From Triplophysa rosa (Eukaryota > Chordata > Actinopteri > Cypriniformes > Nemacheilidae): 64,000 nt of DNA. Within the stretch, counting starts at the first letter, position 1, and each line of letters opens with the position of its first letter. This document shows, one piece after another, positions 1-12,300 of this stretch. The notes beneath the pieces were generated by a model that was not told the origin of the DNA, did not search any database, and saw only the letters and a program-made list of their open reading frames with translations. The DNA lies in contig NC_079906.1 in assembly GCF_024868665.1 (NCBI RefSeq), positions 9,072,835 to 9,136,834 of the forward strand, given 5' to 3'. Position numbers and translations under genes: made by a program.

Positions 1-2040
1 AGATCCCTTTATTTTGGGATAATTTATAATCGTAGATGCATTCGCTTTTATTTTTCATGATACACCTATTGGTTAAATGAACACCAGATGCTGTCAGTTT
101 CATAATATCTGCAAACATTACATTTAAGAGAGTACGTGAGAACATTATTTATATTGTGACGGGCAGAGAAACGAGACGGGCAGAGAACTTCGATATAAGG
201 CCCCGGAGGGTGATTTATTACAAGGCTTTGTACAGTGAACAGTGAGAGTATCGTGGGGCATTAACTCTGTCCGTTTAGGTGGTGAGATCTCGTCATGAAT
301 CCTCCGGGGGTGTGAGTAGAAGTGCTCTTGGTGAGTAGTGGGGTGTACCTGCCGATCGTTAGCCACTGGTCTCTGAAAATGGAGAAAGATCAACACGTTA
401 GTCATCAGGCAACTAGTGGAGAACAAGCTCCCTCTTCCTTATTCCTCTTCTGTTTATATGGGGTGAGCTTGATGGGGAGCAGGTGCCAAAGATCGGCAGG
501 TGCGGCGGCTTGATTGCGCCGTTTCTTTGGCGATGCTGATTTGCCATTGGCCGACTCGCCACACTCGCGTCGCCTGCGTCTCACTTTGAAGGCATCCTCC
601 GGAGGCGAGTTTGTCCGCCACATAACTGTATGTTTACTCAGCCGCCGTCGAGCACGTCAGAAATTGCTCTGGCCGCCCTGCAAACAACGCTGTAGAAAGA
701 TTCGTGAATGCTCTGGCGCTCTGCCATAGACCAAAGTTTACAGGGCTGCGTGCTCTGGAATCCTGTCAAGCGGTGGACTTCTATGTTCCGATTGATTGCC
801 GCCGAACCGCGTCATAGCTCATTACCATAAAGTTGACCTGATTTCAACTCTTCTCAACGCCGTCAACGGCTAAGATGCGCAGCTTCTTGCCGCTGCTCAC
901 TGCTCGCTGCCGGCTCACATTGAAAATGAATGACTTCCTGCCACTTTGACGCTCTCGACGGCGGTGGTGTGAACGCACAGCAAGCCTTCGCATGTGACAT
1001 CCGGAGGACTTCGAATGAGACACAGCTACAGTTGATGAGCTGTGACACAAACATTTCTTTCACAAATTTATTTTAACATGCAAACAGTAGCATAACAAAA
1101 AGGTCAACAATAGCACCTGCATTCACATATTATCACATTTTCACGAACCTGCAGCATTTTGGACAATGGAGAAAAACGAAAATAATATAAATCCAAAGCA
1201 TAAAATAAACAGGCAAGAAAATAACTTGACAAATTATGACAAAACGAAAACACAGAAGAACCGGCAAAGTTTATTTCCGTCAGAAAGTTTTTTCATCAAA
1301 TAAAAATAGTAGGCCTACCTCAATCCAAAGCTTGGCTAGTTTTTATTTAATAAACATGTTTACGTGTTGTGGGGACAGTCTGGAGCCTGCTGACAATTAG
1401 ACCCGTGGCAAAAAACACCCTTTCAGATGGCACGGGTGTCACGGGAATGCAGAGATAACACCTCGGGAAGCGCATTTCATTTGCTTTCCACCAGCCAGGA
1501 TTAAGATCCAAAGAGGGCATAAATGTGTCTTAGCTAAACAGACATAAATCCGATCTGCTATACCCACACAAAATACAAATTTTATTTATTACTTATTCAT
1601 ATTTCACATTGGTATTTTTACGTCACGTCTAAAAGAAGGCAGGGAAACCACGGGTTGTGCTGTTTTCTCCTCCTTTCCAAAGCACACAGGAGGCTGCCGA
1701 TGCTAAGCATCCATGATATGAGTTTATGTAAAGGATAAATTGATTGCAAGCACCGAAATTCGCTCCCCTTTAGCTTTGCTTTGCTGAGCTTCATTTCGCT
1801 GCGGTGTAGACATGCCGGGAAGACAGAGAATTTAACAGCGCGATTGTCGCGTGTCTACATTTGAAACAACAAACTTGAGCTTGAGCAAGGCTGCCAATGA
1901 AGCACTCCGTTTTGAGGAGTAAAGCCCTCACAAATGTGGCCTCAACAACCCGATGAATTACACTTGTTACAAGTGGTTTGCGTGATCAGATTTTAATCTG
2001 TCTCGAAAACGTTTCGGAGGGCATTTACACCTGGTCACAC
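1..2040. other. No recognisable gene; probable transposon-derived DNA
   Basis: No exon with a recognisable protein and matching splice sites was found on either strand. The part from about 480 to 1060 is more GC-rich than its surroundings and has only short open frames, which looks like the interior of an old repeat. Around 2080-2170 the sequence turns into a run with TTAACCGA-like words, resembling the ends of hAT elements, but no second terminus could be paired with it. Confidence 0.4.
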
Positions 2041-2564
2041 GCGTCTGCATGCTCCATGAGTTAACACATGTTTAGCATATTTTTTTTAACCATACAGAAA
2101 ACTAAAAACATGTATGATAGTCGGTCAAAAATTGTACTATCGGTTAACTGTTAAACGGTCAACATGAACATCACTAGTTCTAAGAGTAGAAGCCAACCCA
2201 GTACCAAGTACCAACACTAGTCTGACTCAGAGCTCAAACGTGATGCGATGACATCTTAAATCTTAAAGAGCAGGTATCATGAATCTCATAAAATTACCGG
2301 CATTTCAGTGTGTAACGTAGCTTTCCTTCAATTTTGACGATCTGAAAAGTTGTAATTCCAAAAAGTCCATGATAAATTAAGATATTGGCTTCCAAAGTAA
2401 GGAGTCGACTCCGAACCGCCCAAACAAATCGTTAGGCTTTCGAATCTTTTGAGTGTAACATCGATACGTCACAGTGTAATGCATCAGCACAATCCCCGCC
2501 TTCCCGCGAAACAGGAACACTCTGACCTGCCCACTAGCACTTCAGGTAGTGTTGCGTATACAAC

Positions 2565-2837
2565 ATGTCGAGGGGACGCTGTGTTTTGTGCTGTGAACGC
2601 AAATGTACTTTGTTTTCGCTGCCAAAGGATGACGATGTGAAGGATCAGTGGTTACATTTTTTTTCCACGATACCACTGCAGTACAAATCCAACCTTGTGT
2701 AATGTGCTCGTCATTTTACCGACGACTGCTTCTCAAATTTTGGCGAGTTCAACGCGGGATTTGCCAGCTGCTAGACCCTTAAAGATAAGTCAATACCAAC
2801 TTTATTTGGACTAACAAGCGTCTCAGAACCACAAGCT
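2565..2837 (+). pseudogene. Degenerate THAP-domain exon of a transposon relic
   Basis: Read from the ATG at 2565 this gives 91 codons laid out like a THAP zinc-binding domain: a CVLC pair near the start (residues 6-9), a FSLP segment at 17-20, W at 29, and a C-A-R-H-F segment at 47-51 that fits the CxxH part of the C2CH ligand set. It ends on a good donor (GCT then GTAAGT). Two in-frame stops, TAA at 2700-2702 and TAG at 2772-2774, break it. Repetitive surroundings suggest a transposon-borne THAP exon rather than a host THAP gene. The domain call is from the spacing of C, W and CxxH; the transposon origin is inferred. Confidence 0.6.
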
Positions 2838-2840
2838 GTA

Positions 2841-4372
2841 AGTATGATAAATACGTTATGTGTACATGTTAAATTGAGTGCTTACAATATACGATAAAGT
2901 AATTGTGCTAATCCGTGTTGTATATTTAGTACAGCTGTAGGTTTCCAGGTAAACAACGTATAAGTTAACAGTGTTACAGTTTTAATAATCCAACTCTTAC
3001 CTAATAATGTGGCGGTTATTGTAGACTGTTGTCATTCTACATGTCGTAGTATTGTACGAACTGTATCCCTTTATCGTTTAGTCACGGTAGCACTTTGCTA
3101 ACGTGTCTCACATTATGGTTTTGTCAAGTGTGCAAAGTTTAGCTGTGGTCACGATCCCCTTCAAACAAAACGGTTTGCTTGTCATTATTTTAAAAACGGA
3201 CTACAGCACTATATCATTTTATTATGTAAAGGTTTGTGCATTATCTTTGGAAGCTCTCGCTAACTTGCTCATTTACTCCTCTCTGTATAATCAAAGTAAT
3301 GATCTTTTGGATAGAGCTGTTGTTGTTCTCCCACAGCTATGACGAAAAAAGATCAACAGAAATCAATAGTCTGAATGGTTTATGAAGATAGGTTTATGAA
3401 GATAAAAACTTGTGATATGGTAATACTGATGCCATTTTTACACACAGCGTCTTTGTTTACAAAAACCTTCCTGAGATAAGAACTGTGGTAATGGGCGTTT
3501 CGTTTCTGACACGCAGTGTATGAAGAAAGACCAATCACAACTGATTGGGCCAGTTGGCCAATCGGAGCACACTGGACTCGCGGTAGGGAGGAGCTTAGAG
3601 AAGCGGAACATTTGAACAGCTTCTGTGTTGTCCAGTTTTTACTCTACAATAGTAATATATTTGTCCACATAAAAATACTGTAGTAGCCTATACTATAGTA
3701 TTTACTAGGCCTATAGGAAACTGCAGTAAAATTCCTAGATAATATAGTGTGTTTGAACCTTACTTTAGTAAATATTAAAGTATAGTTGATCAATTTACAA
3801 CAAGAATACCACAGTTTGCTTGATCAAATACTAGAAAACTACAGTATTTTTTCATTTGAGCGTTTATGTTAACCTGTGTTCTATTATGTGTCATTGTGAA
3901 GACACTCCCACTTGAGTTTCAGGGTGTGTAGTTCAGTGACGATAGTTTTTCTCAAACAGTGAAATGCACCTGAAATAAACTCTGAGGGCAAGTCTGGACA
4001 TGATGTTCATGTGTTTGTGTCCACATACAAATCGTTAAACTGTGCAACATATTCACTCATACATGCAGAACCGGCAGATGACAGATATAAAAAGCAGGAT
4101 TCCGCGTCCACATCACAGAAATCATAGGGCTCTAGATATAGGCTATATGAACTCAATGCAGCCGGGAAACGAGTTTCAATCGCAAAATAGACTAAAACTA
4201 AGTAAATTATCGATTAACTTCACACACAAACAAGAAGGACAAACACACTTCACACAAACAAGCCGCTCTGTCTAATGCACTTGCAAAACTGTATCGCACG
4301 CGTGAGACCTCGCAGCACGGCAAGAGTGAATCAAAAGCATACAGAGATCTCTGCTCTCGCAGTGCTTCAATG
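2841..4372. other. No recognisable gene; repeat-like AT-rich DNA
   Basis: Only short frames without domain signatures are present. The piece around 3500-3620 (words such as GACCAATCACAACTGATTGG) looks like part of an interspersed repeat. No terminal repeats or target duplication could be paired. Confidence 0.35.
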
Positions 4373-4380
4373 TCATACAC

Positions 4381-5471
4381 CAGGAGTCTTCAACTAAAAT
4401 TGCTTGAGGTCCAGTAAACGAACCCTCCTTACCAGCCGAGGTCCAGACAATTAAATACCTAAAAATATGAATAGATGTTTTTTTTATATCTATACGATGG
4501 CATAACAATGTCTGACAACAATATAATGAAGGAAAATGTGCAAAATGCCCTAATCTCTAAACCTGCACTGAACATTCATTCATTTCAACATTGACAACTT
4601 TAAAAGAAAACTAAAGTGTTGTTTTCTGCTGAACTGAGATTAATAAATAGCAGCATCAAGTTGTGACTGAACATCCTCTGATAACATTTCAGCTCTTCTT
4701 GTGGCTGTTGCAGCTGAAAGGGGGGTTTGTTTCATATTTTATTTTAGTTAATGTCTTTATTTTACTTTTAAAAGTGTTTCACAGAAGCCTCCATGCACTC
4801 TTTTACTTTTTTCCCATCAGTAAAGGGCTTTTATGTTTTCCTAAGATCCACTGTATTCTTCGGGAACATTCATATGCTGGTTGTTGGGCGGTGAGTGAGG
4901 GAGGACCCGTGTAGATCGCTCCTACTGGGCTTTGAGCTAATATTGAGCTCATATATTTCCGTGTCCTTACCTCGGACTGCTGCGGGTAAGTTTCTTCAAA
5001 GTGTCCACGTCTAATTTCATAATGCCGTTTAAGGTTTCCACTTTTGACAACCGCAACAGACTCCGAGCAAATGAGACAAACCGGTCTCGTGCATGTCGAT
5101 GCAGGAAGAATAAATGCAAATCTCTCGACCCATTAATCTCGGAAAACATGGTTTTCGGCATCAACTTTTCTAACTTTTGAAAAGGACGTTGTTTTTCAGT
5201 CACTGACAGTTACATCTGTCTGCGCACTGTGCAGCGAGTCTGTCTCGGCTCTCTTCACTCATGTCTGAACTAGAGACAGTGCGCATTGTGGCTACACGCA
5301 TATTATGTTAACTGCTACAGAGTGGACCTTGATGTGCCTGGTATAAATTTGATTACATTAGAATATAATGTTAGGCGTTCATTTTTTTATTATGTCAAAA
5401 GTCTTTGAGGTCCGGATGGACGCATCTCGCAGTCCGCATTCGGACCGGAGTCCGCTAGTTAGTGACCCCTG
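4381..5471. mobile_element. hAT-type DNA transposon, non-autonomous, with 8-bp TSD
   Basis: The element begins CAGGAGTCTTCAAC and ends with the imperfect complement GTGACCCCTG. It is flanked on both sides by a perfect 8-bp duplication, TCATACAC, at 4373-4380 and 5472-5479. An 8-bp duplication with CAGGGG-like ends is the signature of hAT insertion. No transposase was recognised inside. A second copy of the family lies at about 17640-18752. Confidence 0.75.
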
Positions 5472-5627
5472 TCATACACCAATGGGTCTGTGCAGCGCTG
5501 AATGATGTCGAGCACACCTTGTTTTAGACAACAAACAAGATCACGATCCTCGTGATTCCGTTGAAAAGTGGATTGAGAACGCCTTCAAGATCGATCTCGA
5601 TTTAAGATCGTCAGATCGCCCAACCCT

Positions 5628-5800
5628 AGGGCAATTCTCACTAGTTGTTATTAGCATGCGTATTATTGGCATATTGGTTTATTAGTACTTTTAAAGCACA
5701 TATTCTGCATGACCATACTCTACATCCCTAATCCTACCCAATACCTAAACCTAATAACTACCCTACTAACTATTAAAAAGCAACAAATTAAGAGTTAATT
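5628..5800. repeat. Partial palindromic MITE (family also at 53273-53545)
   Basis: It contains an AATTCTCACTAGTTG block followed by words such as TAATCCTACCC and CCTAAACCTAATAACTACC. The same blocks occur in opposite order at 53273-53545, so the two are copies of one palindromic family. Confidence 0.5.
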
Positions 5801-5857
5801 GGGGAAAAAGTCATAGTTTAATGGATATACTGAAGTGTGACCAAAATTTGTATTTAC

Positions 5858-6226
5858 ATGAAAGGTCCATTGTATGAAATTTATCATCTAGTGGTGTCTA
5901 GTGGTGAAGTTGCGAAGCACTACGGCGGCTGACACAGAACAAAGATGTCGTCACGTTTTTGTTTCTATGCTGAATGAGATACCGTAGTTATGAACGCGCT
6001 CTGTGGAGAAGTTTGTCCATTTAGGGCTACTGTAGAAACAACATGGTGAATTCCATGCAAGAGGACTTGTGGTGTATGTAGATAGAAGTAGCTCATTCTA
6101 AGGTAATAAAAACATAAAACATCATTATTTAGAGTCTTTATACACCTCTGAAGACATCGTTATGTATTATATTGAATTTCTGTCAATAAGTCCTCCAAAA
6201 AATTACACACAACACCTTTAAAATCA
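5858..6226. mobile_element. MITE with GGTCCA-type terminal inverted repeats
   Basis: One end reads AAAGGTCCATTGTATGAAATTT and the other, reversed, resembles the TTAAAGGTCCAGTGTGTAAT seen at the far end of a second copy at 28586-28962. Both copies share an internal GGGCTACTGTAGAAACAACA segment and a CTCATTCTAAGGTAATAAAA segment. No coding capacity. Confidence 0.6.
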
Positions 6227-6326
6227 GATTTTTCAAAGGGATATACAGTTTGTCTTGACATTGTGCTGTCACCTACTGTCACTACTCAATAGAAGAATGT
6301 CTGATGTCTGAACAAACAGTTCCATC
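6222..6326 (+). repeat. About 105-bp direct repeat, second copy at 8009-8122
   Basis: Both copies run from CCTTTAAAATC through a shared TCTTGACATTGTGCTGTCAC block to a shared CTGATGTCTGAACAAACAG block, in the same orientation, about 1.8 kb apart. The second copy adjoins the right arm of the inverted-repeat element at 7376-8210. Confidence 0.65.
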
Positions 6327-7375
6327 TCTTTATCACATGTAGATTTGTTTGGAATCGTTTGGAGTTCAAACAAAGCCAAACAAGTTTTTTTTATAAAATT
6401 CCCGCAGAAGCTCATATCCCTCAAACGCTGATGAGAATTACCTTGAATATAATCCATTTTTGATTGATTCATTTGCTTCTCCATATCAGGTTGAAAATTC
6501 TTCTGTGTTTATGATGAAGATTATCGTAATAAGATTCAAAGCACAGCACCAGGTAGGCATAAGGTAACTCGTGCCTCCATTAACGAATGCACATACACGA
6601 CTTTCTCAGCCAAAACACACGCACAGTCAATCATGTGGAACCATTGTGAGCTCAAAATGATTTGGTTTGGATAATTGGTTCAAGACAGATGTACTCACCT
6701 GGTCAGGAGTGAGCTTTAAAATGCTCGGATTAGATGGAGTTGTTGCTTTTTCCATGAGGTAATAACCGTGGATGGTGGATCTACCAAATTATTGAATTAC
6801 TCGTAAATTCACATACTTTTTGTGAGCAAGAGTTCAACTAGCAATTTTTCCCTCTTTATCCCGGTCTGTTATTAGGTTGAGTAGAACATTTTCTGCACAG
6901 TGCCATGAAAAACTCTTGTTTATGCAAGTGGATTGCTAACCGTGCTGAGCGTTTTAGCTCAAACTATATTATTTAGAAACTTTTTAAATAGTTCAACCAA
7001 ATGATTGCAATATGGCGGCACATCAGTAACTAACCTTTGTGTGGTGGTCAGGCCTGTTTTCACTGTCCAAAAAATGTGAATTTTATTGTTTTCAACCTCA
7101 AGCATTTTCATTTCTTCAAGATTTTTTTCAAAATAAGTTTTATTCATTTCATTAATATTTCCTGTTTTTGTAATTTTTTACATAAATGGGATTTTTTCAT
7201 AAAACATTGGGTGCTGAGTATCAAAAACATGAACACCATACAAGAATGTAATCATTTTAGTTGTTGGTTTTATTGTTAATCTAGTGACTAAACACATGCC
7301 ATCTAGTCACAAGACATACTGTATCAGCATGCCACCATATTGGAATTTAGAATTTCTCAGATCTACTTGTTTGCA

Positions 7376-8210
7376 TTTCAATGGAGTACCACAGAGATGA
7401 CACATTTTTGTTTGCAAACCTCAGAAGCGAGTTTGGCACTTCCGGTTCCATCGCCCCAAAGTCTATGGCTTTTTTGATTGGGTTTTTGGTAATTTCCCTG
7501 AAATAGGATCAGTGGTTAACAAAGCCTTTAAAAGTTTTAATCTATGACATAAAACACACCATTTATAACCTGTTCATAATTTTTTTAGTTGCTAAAAGCA
7601 ACTACATCTTTTGGCAGGGACTTTAGACGCATAACGCATAAAAATCTCAAAGAATTTGGATGGAGATTCATTCACGGATTAATTAATTACCAGGAAACAC
7701 GTTTTTTAATAAATTATGGTGACATTGATATCGAGCGACCGTAGTGTAGTATGTTTATAGCGTCATGTTAGCTTTTTACTTCTGGTGATTGTATTAAGGC
7801 TTCAAACGTAACAAATGTTGTGTTAATTTGTAAATATAATCTTGATATACAAAACTTGTAAACATCATAAACCTTTGTTAATACAGAGCTTATTTTTTGC
7901 GATCTTCCAAAAGTGTGAAAAATGCAAAGGCTTTCAGTCGAGGGAACCAGTGCTGTGCCAACTTCCGGGTTGGTTTACAAAAATATGTAAAAAATGACAC
8001 ACAGCACCTTTAAAATCTGATTTTTCTAAAGGATTTTAGGGATGTACAGTATGTCTTGACATTGTGCTGTCACTTACTGTAAATCAATAGAAGAATGTCT
8101 GATGTCTGAACAAACAGAAAGATTCATAGGCTTTCGGTTGAGGGAACCAGTGCGGAGCAAACTTCCAGGTTGGCCTACAAAAATACGTCATCTCTGCGGT
8201 ACTCAATTAC
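7376..8210. mobile_element. Long-inverted-repeat (foldback-like) element
   Basis: The left arm (from about 7376: CAATGGAGTACC then CAGAGATGACACATTTTTG) matches, in reverse complement, the right arm near 8135-8210 (AAAAATACGTCATCTCTG, GGTACTCAATTACG). The matching arms are about 70-80 bp. A second, partly matching right arm lies at about 7920-7985, suggesting one insertion into another. No transposase was recognised. Confidence 0.5.
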
Positions 8211-9364
8211 GCAAAATAAACTTTGAGTTGCTTTCTCTCATGAATATATCGCTTTGCTTTTGAAGACATTTATTAACCCACGGGAGTCGTTAGGATTACG
8301 AAGGATGTATGTGCTTTTTTGGACCTTATAAGTATTATATAAGTACATGAAATGAGGATCTTAATATAAAATTATATATTAATTATGTTTAGCCGATATA
8401 AGAAAGTCATACATCCGTGATTCATTTTTGAGTCAACTATTCTTTATGCATGTTTTTAGTGGTTGAAGTTTTTTTGTCTAACTCCTCACGATGTTTTTGA
8501 ATCATTTAAAGGTTTAGACAGAGTTAGTGTGAATTATTTAATTTCTTCTTTTTTTTATTTCTTTTGTACTCTCAGCATTCGATTCCCATCTGGTCTAAAA
8601 ATTGGACTACAGCTGAATTTAAATGAAAACATTATGCCCTAATGCAATTCCTCTGCTTGTCAGACTATAATCTTGTGCTTTTATTACACTTGACCAAAGG
8701 CACGGGGTGCCTGTGAGCCCAAGCTAATGAAACATTACCAGAAAACATGATTTTCCTTTAAAAAGAAGATTAAAAGAATTAACCTGGGTGCCAGGGCCCT
8801 ATCCATTATGCAGTCTTATTTAATAATTGATAACTGTAAGTGATATTTCCCACACAGATGATTAGAGACTTTGTAATTGCGTCCGTTGTAGAGACGGCTT
8901 TAAATTATGATCAATCAGTCCCGCTGTCTCCAACTTTGTCTCTTATCTGTCTGTGCTAAAATGTTATGATTGCTATCAATTTAAATTGATGCCATCTTCT
9001 CTGGAAATCTATCAACTGACATTCGGTTCAATGCGACGCCGCTCTGTCACAAAGGCCCAAATTGCTCGCCATTCAATTGCAATGCCGTTGTAGCATCCGC
9101 TCATGAATAGATTTCATATCACCTCCTCGCACGTTTGTATCCGAACACCTTTTGATGTCAGAAAAATGCGAAACAAATAGAGGGATGATAGAAGAGATAA
9201 AATTGAAAACTGTGCCCTACGAACAAGGGTACCGTTTCTTATCTCCACTTGAAAAATGCGCTTTTAACACTCGGCATGGGCTCCAAATCCACAGTTGATT
9301 CCTGTGTCCCTCAAAACCCTTTTATTTGTTTTCACTGTGTGTTTGTGTCTGTTTCCTTTGCTAG
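8211..9364. other. Unannotated DNA upstream of the first visible gpat2 exon
   Basis: The stretch is less repeat-rich than its left flank, but no exon was recognised. The in-frame TAG at 9362-9364, next to the first visible gpat2 exon, is the end of a 3' splice site (TTTGCTAG), so gpat2 must begin further upstream. The coding start could lie here or to the left. Confidence 0.4.
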
Positions 9365-12300
9365 CTGTCCTGGGGTGTGAAAATCAGGAGGAAGTTGAAA
9401 AGCGTGGCTCCGTTCCAGGGCAGGTTCAGGCCGATGGTCGGACAGTGCTGTCACCAGTGCACTCCACAGAGTATGGTGAGGAAACGAGAGGGATGAAAGG
9501 ATTATTTGAAGATAATGAAAGGACAAACAGTGAGAGCCAGAGGGAGCAGTACACAGGTTTAGGATCACCTAAGAACACCAGACGATGCTTTTACAAACCC
9601 ATATCGTAAGGACGATCAAAGAGATCTTAGACCGCAAGCCAACATGTTACTTATGGTAGGGATGGCAAGGGAAAAGGGGTTAGGAGAGAAAAATAATGAA
9701 CACAATAGCATGGTTTCCCCCTTTGCTATAAAGAGCTTTTCTGAAAACTGCAGATGGATAAGCTTGTTTCCAGCAGATCTGGTCCCAGTGGGCACATAGC
9801 GCTGAGAGCTGGGATGCGGGACTAATGGAGCAGTAATAAGAGAGTTATTGGATCGAACCCCCTCCTGAATGAATCTATTAATGTCAATCACCTCAGAACA
9901 GACACTTAAGGTGAATCATATTTGAATCCGGTGTTTGCGTTTCAAGTAAAAGTCAGTTTGCAGGGGCGAATTGCAACAAATAAATCTATACCTGGGGTAT
10001 AGCAAGTTTTTAGAAACTTTTAATGTTGTCCCTTTAGTTTGGTGGGAGGCAATCCTTACTTTTTAAGACTCATGCCTTACTGCAACATTGTTGAAAAATG
10101 TTTTACTGTCATAATACGTTTCACTGCACTATCATTTGAACAGGTTATTCATTGGTATAGCTTTATGACTGTTAACACTTAAAGCCACAATATGGAAGAA
10201 TTTTGTTATGAAATATCCCAAAATCACTTGCACAGTGTGATATATTTCATGCAGTTGTGTACTTACATTATGCCAAATGTTCCCAAGAATGTGCAAATCC
10301 AGAGAAATTCCTATTTAAAATAATGGCCCGTCCCTTGTATTTGTCGCACATCAGAGACTTAATATCCGGTGCTCCGCACTACCCTCAGATTCCGGTTGTA
10401 GAAACTACAGCAACACGCAAATGCGGAAGTGGTTATACAGCATCTGGGACGCAGCATCTGTTGTTCTGTTATTATGGATCACGATTACTCTTTGGCGAGT
10501 AAACGAAACCCCAAAAAGCGTAAACGTACGCCAAACGAGGCAAGCAGGCTTATGCACAAACAAAGAAATAAAACAAGGATTAATATCGGCGTGGCGTTTT
10601 CTAAATGGAGAGAGCTTCGCGACCAACTTGGACACGACAGAGACTCTCGCATGTGTTTTAATAGACAGGTAAGCACATTTTTTCTATTGTACACGAAATA
10701 CTCATACACAGATTATTTGAATAGTTATGAATGCAGTTACCCTATGAAATACAGTATATGTTGCACAAAAATATGTAGCCAGTAACGTTACTTGTAAATA
10801 CTGTGGGTTCGTTCCAATTTACTTTATAAACGACGATTGTATGACTGTTTTAAACACGTAAAACTGTGTAGCATTATGCTACCAAATCAATTGACAAAGT
10901 CCAATATCACTTGCGGGCTAACGTAGCATTACATTCCACGTTTCTTGCAAGCTAATCATTACGATGACATAAAATAAAATTAATTCATTACCTCGTCCGT
11001 GAACATGATGGGCGATCTCCATACACCTCTGGATGGTGAAAACGACATGTCCCATGATTCCACTCTCCTACATAACGTCATTTAGCTTCGACTTTTGTTG
11101 TTGTTTTGAAAGTGCGCCATCTAGCGGTCCAAATATTACATATCGTGGCTTTAACAATATGGTTGTATTTGTTAACAATTAGTTAATACATCACTAATCA
11201 TGAACTAACAATGAACAATACTTCTACAGCATTTATTAACCTTTTTTCATGTTAATTTCAGCATTTACTAATATATATATATATATTTTTTTTAAATGTC
11301 ACCGTTAACATTAGTTAATGCATCACGAACTAACATGAATAATTGTATTGACATGAACTAACATTACCAAGGTTTAATACTGTACATGCAGGAAAACTAT
11401 ATTGCTCATTGCTAGTTCATGCTAAGCCTCATAAGTGCCGTCTGACATTTTTCTTTTAAAGTGATAGTTCACCCAAAAATGAAACTCTGTCATCATTTAC
11501 TCACCCTCTTCTTATTTCAAATCTGTATGATTTTCTTTCTTTTGCTGAACACAAAAGAAGATATTTAATGTCGGTAACCTAAAAGTACCGGCAACCATTT
11601 ACTTCTATTGTATGGACACAAAACCAATGCAAAGTAAATGGATGCCAGTTAACAACATTCTTCAAAATATCTTCTTTTGTGTTCTGCAGAAGAAAGAAAG
11701 TCATAAAGGTTCGAAGTGACTAGAGGGTGAATAAATGATGACAGAATTTTCATTTTTGGGTGAACTATCACCTTTAAAATTATTATTTTTATCAGGCTCC
11801 CATGTTTATATTATTTAAAAATTCACTTTAACGGCAAAGATGTGTATTCATTGCCATTCAAGTAGCTAAAATCAATGAACCTAAACATAGTGTTCTGATA
11901 AAACGCTAATAAACGCTCTGTTGGATGGCAGCGTGTAAGTACGCAGTGGCTCGGAGCTCTCAGACATAAAGCAGCGTTTTTGTTTTTTGTAGTATATTCC
12001 CTTTTTCCTAATTTTGCTGTTAATGCACTGAACATGTTACTGTACATCCAGAGCTGAATTTCTATTTTGAGAACTGAACTTCTATATTGTCTTCTGGACA
12101 ACACTTGTTTACACAATTTAATACACACGGTTATGGGAATTATTTATTTATATGATTTGAATATTCTGTATTTCTTTCTGCTGCTGGTCGCTGTGAGCTA
12201 CCAAACAAATTTCGTTGTATTACAATTAGGGTTGGGCCAATAAACGATGACATTGTCCATTGCCGATGGCTGACAGCCATCACAATGTCGGGCTGGCATC

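Noticed and set aside
4967..5203. A 78-codon - strand frame as a host gene or transposase
   Set aside because: It lies inside the hAT element at 4381-5471, but no transposase motif could be recognised, so no product is claimed.
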